This document shows positions 26,680 to 35,487 of a stretch of 64,000 bases of DNA, piece by piece. The notes under the pieces are model-generated. The model was not told the origin of the DNA. It worked only from the letters and a program-made list of their open reading frames with translations, and ran no database searches. A program made the position numbers and the translations under genes. Each line of letters starts with the position of its first letter. The stretch's first letter is position 1. Source of the DNA: Thermopolyspora sp040678635 (GTDB lineage: Bacteria; Actinomycetota; Actinomycetes; Streptosporangiales; Streptosporangiaceae); contig NZ_JBFATZ010000006.1 in NCBI RefSeq assembly GCF_040678635.1, forward strand, positions 434,001 through 498,000, written 5' to 3'.

Positions 26680-28050
26680 TCAGCGCTGCTGGAACGCTCC
26701 CGCGTCCGGGTTCGGCGAGCGGCTGAGTTTCGCGCCCGAGATGTCGCGGACCAGGGACGGCCCGCCGTACCAGGAGGGGCCGAGCCGCAGGCCGCGGCCG
26801 AGCGCCGGGGAGCCGGGGCGCAGCCGCAGGTCGGTCCTGCTGCGGAAGCGGGGGTCGGCGCGCACCGAGCGGGGGCCGAGCTTGAAGCGGTGCACCCGCC
26901 CCCAGTAGACGCCGCCGCCGTCGTCGATGCCCGATCCGTCCTCGTCGCCGGTCACGCCGCCCACCTTGATGACGTTGTTGCGCAGTTTGAGCACCTTGGG
27001 CGAGCAGCCGTCGTAGCAGGAGACGCCGATGGTGTCGCGGGCGGTCAGGTACACCGAGTTGTGCACGGCGACGGTGCCCCAGACCGGGCCCAGCGCGTCG
27101 TTGCGCGGCCCCCGGGTGATGAGGAACGATCCACGCCGCTTGGCGGAGGTCACCACGTTGCCGACGAAGAGGTTGCCGGTGGCGGTGCGGCCCGGCTCGT
27201 GGCCGAGCTCGGTGAAGGTCTCGTTGTCCCGTGACACGTTGAAGCTGATGGTGTTGCGGTCGCCGTTGTAGACCTCGACGGCGGCGCCGTCGAAGACGTA
27301 GTCGCGGCTCTTGGCGAAGCTGCCGGTGATCAGGTTGCCGGTGACGAGGTTGTCGTCGCCGTTGAGCAGGATGCCGAACGCGCCGGAGTCGTTGTCCTCC
27401 TCCTCGTCGTTGACGCTCATGCGGTTGTTGCCGATCATCGCGCTGTCCCGGATCACGTTGTGCGAGGAGGTGCTCGCCACCAGGACGCCGGCGATGTTGC
27501 GGTCGGCGTAGACGTCGACGAGCTCGTTGCGGTCCCCGCGCAGCTGGAAGCCCGCCCACTGGCAGTCGCTGGCGCGCAGGTCGGTCACGCGGATGTAGGA
27601 GCCGGTCACGATGACGCAGTCGCCGTCCCTGCCGCTGATCTTCGGCCGGGGGCCCGTGCCGTACGCGCCGATCGTGATCCGGCGGTTCGCGGTGCCCCTG
27701 GCGGAGATCGTCAACGTGCCCTTCCAGCTTCCGCCCCGCTTGAACAGCAGCCTGTCGCCCGGCTTCAGGTCGACCTCGTTGGCCTTGTCCAGGGAGCGCC
27801 ACGCGGTGGCGGGGCTGGTGCCCGCGGCGGCGTCGGACCCCTTCGCGGAGTCGACATAGAAGGTACGGCCCGCCGCGGCCGCCGCCTGCGGGGGCACGGG
27901 GCCGGCGGCCCGGGCCGTGCCCGCTCGGTGGGCGAGGGCGTCCCCGGCACGGCTCAGCGCGGCGGCCGGCGGAGCCCACATCTGCGGCGCCACGACCAGG
28001 GCGGCGACGGCGGCACCGAGCCACTTCGCACCACGTGACCCAGTAGTCAT
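26680..28050 (-). CDS. Secreted right-handed beta-helix protein
   Basis: A 456-residue protein with an N-terminal signal peptide (basic start, hydrophobic residues 10-30, AAA cleavage near 33). After an Ala-rich linker the sequence is a parallel beta-helix of the pectate-lyase/PbH1 type: FYVDSAKGSDAAAGTSPATAWRSL near 67-90, a motif that opens many beta-helix polysaccharide enzymes, then repeated N-rich turns (NNRMSVND, GDDNLVTGNLITG, GDRNTISFN). The family acts on extracellular polysaccharide as lyase, hydrolase or epimerase, but no catalytic residues could be assigned. The start may be ATG 28050 or GTG 28059. It diverges from the amylase-pullulanase gene. Confidence 0.8.
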   Translation of the reverse strand: MTTGSRGAKWLGAAVAALVVAPQMWAPPAAALSRAGDALAHRAGTARAAGPVPPQAAAAAGRTFYVDSAKGSDAAAGTSPATAWRSLDKANEVDLKPGDRLLFKRGGSWKGTLTISARGTANRRITIGAYGTGPRPKISGRDGDCVIVTGSYIRVTDLRASDCQWAGFQLRGDRNELVDVYADRNIAGVLVASTSSHNVIRDSAMIGNNRMSVNDEEEDNDSGAFGILLNGDDNLVTGNLITGSFAKSRDYVFDGAAVEVYNGDRNTISFNVSRDNETFTELGHEPGRTATGNLFVGNVVTSAKRRGSFLITRGPRNDALGPVWGTVAVHNSVYLTARDTIGVSCYDGCSPKVLKLRNNVIKVGGVTGDEDGSGIDDGGGVYWGRVHRFKLGPRSVRADPRFRSRTDLRLRPGSPALGRGLRLGPSWYGGPSLVRDISGAKLSRSPNPDAGAFQQR

Positions 28051-28138
28051 CAAAATCACACTCGCATCTTCAGCTTCGCAACGCGGCTCACCTTAGCGAC
28101 CCTTCGATCACGCTCGGGTAAAGCAAGATTTCAGGAAA

Positions 28139-28155
28139 TTTCAGCAAGGTCTTGC
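28139..28155. promoter_or_regulatory. Candidate MalR operator upstream of amylase-pullulanase
   Basis: TTTCAGCAAGGTC at 28139-28151 matches the malE half-site TTTCTGCAAAGTC at 11 of 13 bases, and GCAAGGTCTTGC at 28144-28155 is a perfect palindrome around GT. It lies 85 bases before the amylase-pullulanase start. Confidence 0.6.
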
Positions 28156-28239
28156 GCCGGATGCCGTCAGGTAAGTAACTTCCGGGCAACGCACGCGAAA
28201 CACTCAACCCCCACGCCGTCAACCCTGAAGGCGGTGCGC

Positions 28240-31200
28240 ATGGTCGCGCTTTCCCGTGTTCTCGCTCGGCTCACCGCCCTGACGGTGCTGCTCGCCCCGC
28301 TGGCCGCCGTGCCGTACCCGGCCGCCGCGTCCCAGGTCGCGTCCCACACCACATCCCAGGCAACGTCCCAGGCAACGTCCCAGGCCACATATCAGGCCGT
28401 CGCCGTGCAAGGGGCCGCGGTCGGCGAGGCCGTGACGTCGGGGCCGCGCCGCGTCGCCGACCCGGAGGACGCCGGGCTCGCCCGCGACGCGTTACGCGAG
28501 GACCTGACGCGCGAGCGCTTCTACTTCGCGATGACCGACCGGTTCGCCGACGGCGACCCCCGCAACGACACCGGCGGCCTGTCCGGCGACCGGCTGAAGA
28601 CCGGCTTCGACCCCACCGACAAGGGCTTCTACCAGGGCGGCGACCTCGCCGGGCTGCTCAAGCGCCTCGACTACATCCAGGGCCTGGGCACCACCGCGAT
28701 CTGGATCACCCCGGCGTTCGTCAACCGCCCGGTGCAGGGGTCCGGCGCGGACGTCTCGGCCGGATACCACGGCTACTGGATCACCGACTTCACCCGCATC
28801 GACCCGCACCTCGGCACCAACGCCCAGATGAAGGAGCTGGTCGCGCAGGCGCACAAGCGCGGCATGAAGGTCTTCTTCGACATCATCACCAACCACACCG
28901 CCGACGTCATCGACTACGCCGAGAAGACCCACGCGTACCGTTCCAAGGGCGCCTACCCCTACGTGGACGCGTCCGGCCGCCCGTTCGACGACCGCGACTT
29001 CGCCGCGGGCCGCGACTTCCCGAAGGTCGGGCCCGGCTCGTTTCCGTACACCCCGGTCGTCTCCGACGCGGCGGGCGGGCCGAAGGCCAAGACCCCGCGC
29101 TGGCTCAACGACCCGACGATGTACCACAACCGGGGCGACTCCATCTTCACCGGCGAAAGCTCGGAGTACGGCGACTTCTTCGGCCTCGACGACCTGTGGA
29201 CCGAGCGGCCCGAGGTGGTCGACGGCATGATCGACATCTACCGGACCTGGGTACGCGACACCGGCATCGACGGCTTCCGCATCGACACGGCCAAGCACGT
29301 GAACATGGAGTTCTGGCAGCGCTTCTCCCCCGCGCTGCACGAGCACGCCGCGCGGCACGGCAACAAGCGGTTCTTCATGTTCGGCGAGGTGTTCAGCGGC
29401 GAGCCGTCGTTCACCTCCCGGTACTCGACCACGGGCGGCATGGACGCGGTGCTGGACTTCCCGTTCCAGGAGGCGGCCCGCGCGTACGCCGGGCAGGGGG
29501 CGGGCGCCGACCGGCTGGCCCGCCTGTACGCCGACGACGACCTGTACACCGACGCCGACTCCAACGCGGCCTCGCTGCCGACGTTCCTCGGCAACCACGA
29601 CATGGGCCGCATCGGGCACTTCATCGCCGGCGACAACCCGGGCGCGGACGACGCCGAGCTGCTGGCCCGCGACCGGCTCGCGCACGAGCTGATGTACCTC
29701 ACCCGGGGCCAGCCGGTGATCTACTACGGCGACGAGCAGGGCTTCACCGGCGCGGGCGGCGACAAGGACGCCCGGCAGACGCTGTTCGCCTCCAAGGTGC
29801 CCGACTACCTCGACGACGACCTGATCGGCACCGACGCCACGCACGCGCGGGACAACCACACCACCACGCACCCGCTCTACCGGGCGATCTCCGCGCTGGC
29901 GGGTTTGCGCGACCGGCACCCCGCGCTCGCCGACGGCGCGCAGATCGAGCGGCTCGTCTCCGGCGGGGTGTACGCGTTCTCCCGGATCGGGGCGAAGGAA
30001 CGCGTCGAGTACGTGGTCGCGATCAACAACGCCGAGCGGCCGGCGACCGTCCAGGTGCCGACGTACTCGGCGGGGATGTCCTTCGCGAAGGTGTACGGCG
30101 AGGCCGCGCAGACGGCCGTCTCCGGCGCCGACAAGAAGATCACGGTGACCGTCCCCGCGCTGTCGGCGGTGGTCTACCGCGCCTCGGCCGGGATCGCCGC
30201 TCCCGCGCGGGGGCCGGAGGTGTCGATCACGCTGCCGGGCGAGCAGGTGCGCGGCACCGCCGAGGACGGCCGGATCCCGATCGTCGCCGCCGTGCCGGGC
30301 GACGGCTTCGACCAGGTCACGTTCGCGGTGAAGGTCGGCGGCGAGGGCTGGCGGGTGCTGGGCGTGGACGACGCGCCCAACGCGACCCCGGCGGGCCGTA
30401 CCTTCCGGGTGTTCCACGACCTGTCGGGCATCCCGGAGGGCACGACGCTCACCTACAAGGCCGTGGTGAAGGACTCGGCCGGGCGTCTGGCGTCGGCGTC
30501 GGCGAGCGCCACGGCGGGCCCGGAGCCCGCCGAGCCCGGCCCGGACCCGGTGACGAAGCGGGATCATCTGGTCGTCCACTACCAGCGGGCCGACGGCTAC
30601 GACGGCTGGGGCCTGCACGTGTGGGGCGACGTCGCCGAGCCCACCGAGTGGGGCTCCCCGGTGGCGTTCCAGGGCGAGGACGCCTTCGGCCGCTTCGCCT
30701 GGATCAAGCTCAAGCCGGGCGCGGCGAACGTGGGGCTCGTCGTGCACAAGGGCGACGACAAGGACGGCGGCGACCGCGTCGTCAACCCCGCCCGTGCCGG
30801 CGAGGTGTGGCTCGTCCAGGGCAGAGCGGACGTGTACGGCTCGCGCGCCGCCGCGCAGGGCTACGCCACCGTGCACTACCGTCGCCCGGACGGGGCGTAC
30901 GACGGCTGGGGCCTGCATCTGTGGGGTGACGCGATCGCCGACGGCGCGGGCACCGACTGGGCGAGCCCGCGCCCGCCCGACGGGACCGACGAGTACGGCG
31001 CGTTCTGGAAGGTGCCGCTGAAGAACGCCGCGGTTCCGCTCAACTTCATCGTGCACAAGGGCGACCTGAAGGATCCCGGCCCCGACCAGTCGTTCGTCCC
31101 GGCCGAGCAGCCGGACGCCTACGTCGGCTCGGGCTCGGAGACGATCCATCCGACCCGCGCGTCCGCCGAGAACACGGCGGTGCTGCACTACCATCGGCCC

Positions 31201-34107
31201 GATGGCGACTACGAGGGCTGGGGCCTGCACGTGTGGACGGGGGCGGCGACCCCGACCGACTGGGCGACGCCGCTGGCGCCGGCCGGGCGGGACGGCTTCG
31301 GCGTCTACTTCCGGGTGCCGCTGGCGCCCGGCGCGACCGGTCTGGCGTACATCATTCACAAGGGGGACGAGAAGGACCTGCCCGCCGACCAGTCGCTCGA
31401 CGTGGTGAACGACGGCCACGAGGTGTGGCTGCTGGCGGCCGCCGAGGGACGCCTGGTGCCGCAGCCCGCCTCCCGGGCGGCCGACGTGGACCTCGCCAAG
31501 GCGCGGGCGCAGTGGATCGACCGCGGCACCGTGGCCTGGAAGACCGACGTCTCCGGCGGCTCGCGGCACTTCCTGGCGTACTCCCCCAAGGGCGACATCA
31601 GCTACGCCGACGGCGAGCTGCGCGGGGACATCCGGCTGCTCCGGCTCGGCCCCGGCACGCCCATGGACGCCCAAAAGAGCAAATATCCGCATTTGTTCGG
31701 CGGGGCCGCGCCGTACGCCGCGCTGACGGTGGACCCCCGCGACGCGCATCTGGTCAAGGACGCCCTGCGCGGCCAGGTCGTCGCCGTCGAGCGCGCCGCC
31801 ACCGGCGCGCTGCTCGCCGCGACCGGCGTGCAACTCCCCGGCGTCCTCGACGACGTCTACGCGGACGCGGTCAAGGCGCCCCTCGGCCCGACCGGGGACC
31901 GGCTCTCGGTGTGGGCGCCGACCGCCCGCAAGGTCGAGCTGGCCCTGTACGGCTCCGCGACCGGCGCGAGCCGCGGCGTGCACGCGATGCGCCGCGACGA
32001 CGCCACCGGCGTCTGGTCGATCGCCACGCCGCCGTCCTGGCGGGGCCGCCACTACACCTTCCTCGTCACCGTGTTCGCCCCGGCCGCCGGGAGGATCGTC
32101 ACCAACGAGGTCACCGACCCCTACAGCGTCTCCCTCGCCGCCGACTCCACCCGCAGCCGCCTCGCCGACCTGTCATCCCCCGCGCTCAAACCGCCCGGCT
32201 GGGACGCGCTCGCCAAGCCGAAGCCGAGCCCGGTCACCTCCATCTACGAGCTGCACGTCCGCGACTTCTCCGCCTCCGACGCCACCGTGCCGCAGGACCT
32301 GCGCGGCACCTACGCCGCCTTCACCGGCGACGGCGCGGGCATGCGGGAGCTGCGGCGGCTCGCGCGGGACGGCCTCACCCACGTCCACCTGCTGCCCGTC
32401 TTCGACTTCGCCACCGTGCCCGAGCGCCGCGCCGACCGCGCCGAGCCGGACTGCGACCTGGCGTCGATGCCGCCGGACTCCGACCGGCAGCAGGAGTGCG
32501 TGGCCACAACGGCGGCGAAGGACTCCTTCAACTGGGGCTACGACCCGCTGCACTACACCGTGCCGGAGGGCTCCTACGCCACCGACCCGCAGGGCGACAC
32601 GCGGATCAAGGAGTTCCGCGCGATGGTCGCCGCCCTCAACCGCGCCGGGCTGCGCGTGGTCATGGACGTCGTCTACAACCACACCCACTCCTCCGGCCAG
32701 GACGAGCGCGCCGTACTCGACCGCATCGTGCCCGGCTACTACCAGCGGCTCCTCGACGACGGCACGGTGGCCACCTCCACCTGCTGCGCGAACACCGCCC
32801 CCGAGCACGCGATGATGGGCAGGCTCGTGGTGGACTCGGTGGTCACCTGGGCCAGGCAGTACAAGGTGGACGGCTTCCGCTTCGACCTGATGGGCCACCA
32901 TCCCAAGGCGAACATCCTCGCCGTCCGCCGCGCCCTCGACGCGCTCACCGTCGCCAAGGACGGCGTCGACGGAAAGTCGATCATCCTGTACGGCGAGGGC
33001 TGGGACTTCGGCGAGATCGCCGGCGGGGCCCGGTTCGAGCAGGCCACCCAGGCGAACATGGCAGGGACCGGCGTCGGCACGTTCAACGACCGGCTGCGCG
33101 ACGCGGTGCGCGGCGGCGGCCCGTTCGACGAGGACCCGCGCGTCCAGGGCTTCGGGTCGGGCCTGGCCGGCGACCCGAACGGCGCGCCGGTCAACGGCTC
33201 GGCCGAGCAGCGGCGCGCCCGCCTGCTGCGCCACCACGACCAGATCAAGGTCGGCCTCACCGGCAACCTGAAGGACTACACGTTCACCGCCTCCGATGGC
33301 CGCGAGGTCAAGGGCTCACAGATCGACTACAACGGCTCCCCGGCCGGCTACACCGCCGCCCCCGGCGAGGCCGTCACCTACGTGGACGCGCACGACAACG
33401 AGACCCTGTACGACGCGCTCGCCTACAAGCTGCCGCAGGCCACGTCGATGGACGACCGGGTCCGCATGCAGACGCTGTCGCTGGCCACGGTGCTGCTCGG
33501 CCAGGGCACGGCGTTCGTGCACGCGGGCAGCGAGCGGCTGCGGTCCAAGTCCCTCGACCGCAACAGCTACGACTCCGGCGACTGGTTCAACCGGCTGCTG
33601 TGGGACTGCGCGGCGGGCAACGGCTTCGGCGGCGGCCTCCCGCCCAAGGCCGGCAACGAGGCCAAATGGCCGTACGCCCGCCCGCTGCTCGCCGATCCGG
33701 CGCTGAAGCCCGGCTGCGCGGCGATCGACGCGGCCCGCGACCGCTTCGGCGAGCTGCTGCGCATCCGCGGCTCCTCCCCCGCGTTCGCGCTCGGCACGGC
33801 CGCCGAGGTGCAAAAGCGCCTGTCGTTCCCGCTCAGCGGCACCTCGGGCGAGACCCCCGGCGTCATCACCATGCACCTGGACGCGACCGGCCTCGACCCG
33901 AAGTGGAAGTCGATCACCGTGGTCTTCAACGCCACGCCCCGGGACCAGGGCCAGACGGTGGACGCGCTGAAGGGCGCCGCGCTCGCCCTCCACCCGATCC
34001 AGGCCGACTCCGCCGACGCCGTAGTGAAACGCTCCGCCTTCGACCCGGCGACCGGCACGCTCACCGTCCCCGCCCGCACCGTCGCGGTCTTCGTCCAGCC
34101 CGCCTGA
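28240..34107 (+). CDS. Giant secreted alpha-amylase/pullulanase with three central CBM41-like domains
   Basis: A 1955-residue exported starch-degrading enzyme. After a signal peptide (residues 1-30) comes a SQAT/SHTT repeat linker and then a GH13 alpha-amylase: ITNHTAD near 217, GFRIDTAKH (nucleophile) near 345, MFGEVFSGE near 382 and LGNHDMG near 451. Three consecutive pullulanase-type starch-binding modules follow (around 776-860, 874-965 and 977-1070), each with a YDGWGLHVW-like and an HKGDxKD-like motif. A CBM48 lies near 1220, then a second GH13 domain of pullulanase type: VYNHTHSSG near 1478, FRFDLMGHH near 1545, YGEGWDF near 1585 and DAHDNETLYDA near 1719. ATG 28240 has AAGG eight bases before it. 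It should cleave alpha-1,4 and alpha-1,6 bonds and feed MalEFG. Confidence 0.93.
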   Translation: MVALSRVLARLTALTVLLAPLAAVPYPAAASQVASHTTSQATSQATSQATYQAVAVQGAAVGEAVTSGPRRVADPEDAGLARDALREDLTRERFYFAMTDRFADGDPRNDTGGLSGDRLKTGFDPTDKGFYQGGDLAGLLKRLDYIQGLGTTAIWITPAFVNRPVQGSGADVSAGYHGYWITDFTRIDPHLGTNAQMKELVAQAHKRGMKVFFDIITNHTADVIDYAEKTHAYRSKGAYPYVDASGRPFDDRDFAAGRDFPKVGPGSFPYTPVVSDAAGGPKAKTPRWLNDPTMYHNRGDSIFTGESSEYGDFFGLDDLWTERPEVVDGMIDIYRTWVRDTGIDGFRIDTAKHVNMEFWQRFSPALHEHAARHGNKRFFMFGEVFSGEPSFTSRYSTTGGMDAVLDFPFQEAARAYAGQGAGADRLARLYADDDLYTDADSNAASLPTFLGNHDMGRIGHFIAGDNPGADDAELLARDRLAHELMYLTRGQPVIYYGDEQGFTGAGGDKDARQTLFASKVPDYLDDDLIGTDATHARDNHTTTHPLYRAISALAGLRDRHPALADGAQIERLVSGGVYAFSRIGAKERVEYVVAINNAERPATVQVPTYSAGMSFAKVYGEAAQTAVSGADKKITVTVPALSAVVYRASAGIAAPARGPEVSITLPGEQVRGTAEDGRIPIVAAVPGDGFDQVTFAVKVGGEGWRVLGVDDAPNATPAGRTFRVFHDLSGIPEGTTLTYKAVVKDSAGRLASASASATAGPEPAEPGPDPVTKRDHLVVHYQRADGYDGWGLHVWGDVAEPTEWGSPVAFQGEDAFGRFAWIKLKPGAANVGLVVHKGDDKDGGDRVVNPARAGEVWLVQGRADVYGSRAAAQGYATVHYRRPDGAYDGWGLHLWGDAIADGAGTDWASPRPPDGTDEYGAFWKVPLKNAAVPLNFIVHKGDLKDPGPDQSFVPAEQPDAYVGSGSETIHPTRASAENTAVLHYHRPDGDYEGWGLHVWTGAATPTDWATPLAPAGRDGFGVYFRVPLAPGATGLAYIIHKGDEKDLPADQSLDVVNDGHEVWLLAAAEGRLVPQPASRAADVDLAKARAQWIDRGTVAWKTDVSGGSRHFLAYSPKGDISYADGELRGDIRLLRLGPGTPMDAQKSKYPHLFGGAAPYAALTVDPRDAHLVKDALRGQVVAVERAATGALLAATGVQLPGVLDDVYADAVKAPLGPTGDRLSVWAPTARKVELALYGSATGASRGVHAMRRDDATGVWSIATPPSWRGRHYTFLVTVFAPAAGRIVTNEVTDPYSVSLAADSTRSRLADLSSPALKPPGWDALAKPKPSPVTSIYELHVRDFSASDATVPQDLRGTYAAFTGDGAGMRELRRLARDGLTHVHLLPVFDFATVPERRADRAEPDCDLASMPPDSDRQQECVATTAAKDSFNWGYDPLHYTVPEGSYATDPQGDTRIKEFRAMVAALNRAGLRVVMDVVYNHTHSSGQDERAVLDRIVPGYYQRLLDDGTVATSTCCANTAPEHAMMGRLVVDSVVTWARQYKVDGFRFDLMGHHPKANILAVRRALDALTVAKDGVDGKSIILYGEGWDFGEIAGGARFEQATQANMAGTGVGTFNDRLRDAVRGGGPFDEDPRVQGFGSGLAGDPNGAPVNGSAEQRRARLLRHHDQIKVGLTGNLKDYTFTASDGREVKGSQIDYNGSPAGYTAAPGEAVTYVDAHDNETLYDALAYKLPQATSMDDRVRMQTLSLATVLLGQGTAFVHAGSERLRSKSLDRNSYDSGDWFNRLLWDCAAGNGFGGGLPPKAGNEAKWPYARPLLADPALKPGCAAIDAARDRFGELLRIRGSSPAFALGTAAEVQKRLSFPLSGTSGETPGVITMHLDATGLDPKWKSITVVFNATPRDQGQTVDALKGAALALHPIQADSADAVVKRSAFDPATGTLTVPARTVAVFVQPA

Positions 34108-34140
34108 CGCCCGAGCCCCGCCCCGGCGCGCGGGGGCGTC
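34106..34140 (+). terminator. Hairpin after amylase-pullulanase
   Basis: GACGCCC (34106-34112), overlapping the stop codon, pairs with GGGCGTC (34134-34140) with additional GC pairing inside. It is probably the terminator. Confidence 0.5.
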
Positions 34141-34272
34141 CCCGCCCTGGGTGGCTGGAATCCCGTGAACGCCGTCCCTCTCTCCTCAGCCGCCGGGGCA
34201 CGACCCACCCGAAGCATCGTCATGACCAGGTACGGATCCCACCCGCCGCCGATCCACCGGCATACTGGAGTC

Positions 34273-34608
34273 ATGCGTCCGGCATCCCCACTGGTCCCCC
34301 GCTCGGCCGACCTGTCCGAGCGGGTGCCCTCCTCGCTGGCGGACCTGCGCGGGCCTCAGTCGGGCGAGGTGACCGTGCCGCTGCACGTGGCCTGGTCCGG
34401 CATGCGGACGTTCGACGTGAACGATCCCTCGCTACGGCTGATGCTCTACCACCTCGTGCTGGTGGAGGGGCAACGCGACGACATCGAGGAGTTGCTCGCA
34501 CGTCCCTACCTGGTGGACATGTGGCGCACGCTGCGCACCATGGTCGGCCCGAGCTACCGCCGCCTGTGGGAGTCACGTTTCCCTGAACTCAAGGTAAGCG
34601 ATCAGTAA
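34273..34608 (+). CDS. Hypothetical protein preceding AbiEii-like gene
   Basis: A 111-residue protein that I do not recognise. It is mostly helical in the second half (VDMWRTLRTMVGPSYRRLWESRFPEL) with no membrane segment. ATG 34273 has GGAG very close (two-base gap), so the start is uncertain. It ends 15 bases before the nucleotidyltransferase gene on the same strand; the small size and position suggest an antitoxin-like or DNA-binding partner, but no helix-turn-helix motif is clear. Confidence 0.6.
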   Translation: MRPASPLVPRSADLSERVPSSLADLRGPQSGEVTVPLHVAWSGMRTFDVNDPSLRLMLYHLVLVEGQRDDIEELLARPYLVDMWRTLRTMVGPSYRRLWESRFPELKVSDQ

Positions 34609-34623
34609 CCTGGGGTCGTGAAG

Positions 34624-35310
34624 ATGACCCCCTTCCACCTGCGTGTGCTCCGCGACGCCGAACCGGCCTGCCGCCGCTTCGGTCTGTTCCTGGCCGGGGG
34701 CTACGCCATGAAAGCCCACGGCTTAACCGACCGGCCGAGCCAGGATCTGGACTTCGCCACCGCCTGCGAGATCCCCCTTCCCGAAGTCGCGGCAGAGGTG
34801 GCGGAGGAGTTCCGGCGGGCCGGATACGAGGTGCGGATCATCGAGGTGACCCCGCGAATGGGCCGGATGACGGTCACCGACCCGATCAGCGGGCAGGCGG
34901 TCGAGTTCGACCTGCTGCGCGAGGCACTGCAGGACCGGCCGCTGTTCACCGACCTGTGCCCCGTCATCGGCCTCGACGACGCCGTCGCCCTCAAGATGCG
35001 CGCCCTGCACGGCCGCGGCCTGCCCCGCGACTTCATCGACGTCGCCTCGGTGGCCCATATGTATCCGTACCGTGAACTTGAGCGCCTGTGCGCTCTGCAC
35101 GACGAGGAGTTCTCCGTCGGCGAGCTGCTCCTGCGCCTCGACTCCATCGAGCACCACCCCGACGAGGCGTACGAGGCCTATGGGCTGGGCGCGGACGACA
35201 TCCGGCGGATCCGGCTGTTCGCGCTGGCCTGGGCGGATGACATCCGGCTGCGCCGCGTGGAAGACGGCGACTCCGCCATCGACTATCTCGAACTCGACGA
35301 GGAAGTCTGA
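34624..35310 (+). CDS. AbiEii-like nucleotidyltransferase
   Basis: A 228-residue protein of the nucleotidyltransferase superfamily, similar to the AbiEii/AbiGii toxin group. The active-site pattern is visible: LAGGYAMKAHG near residues 21-31 and then DLDFAT near 39, giving GG followed by DxD; EFDLLR near 96 supplies the third carboxylate. ALKMRALHGRGLPRDFIDV near 120 is also typical. ATG 34624 is preferred over GTG 34618 because GGGG lies eight bases before it. Known relatives modify tRNA or proteins and cause growth arrest during phage infection; the partner may be the 111-residue protein upstream. Confidence 0.78.
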   Translation: MTPFHLRVLRDAEPACRRFGLFLAGGYAMKAHGLTDRPSQDLDFATACEIPLPEVAAEVAEEFRRAGYEVRIIEVTPRMGRMTVTDPISGQAVEFDLLREALQDRPLFTDLCPVIGLDDAVALKMRALHGRGLPRDFIDVASVAHMYPYRELERLCALHDEEFSVGELLLRLDSIEHHPDEAYEAYGLGADDIRRIRLFALAWADDIRLRRVEDGDSAIDYLELDEEV

Positions 35311-35487
35311 CGATACGTCGCGGCGCCGCGCGACCGCATGGTCGAACGGCCGGCGACGTGGCCGCTAGGGCGTACCGAGATTTAACAGGAGCGACGCGGG
35401 CCGTTCAGCTCACGCATGACTTTCCGGACCCGCCGGTGGCTAGCGTGCTTGAACACTTCGAGCGCGTACCTCTTCGAGGAGTTCATT

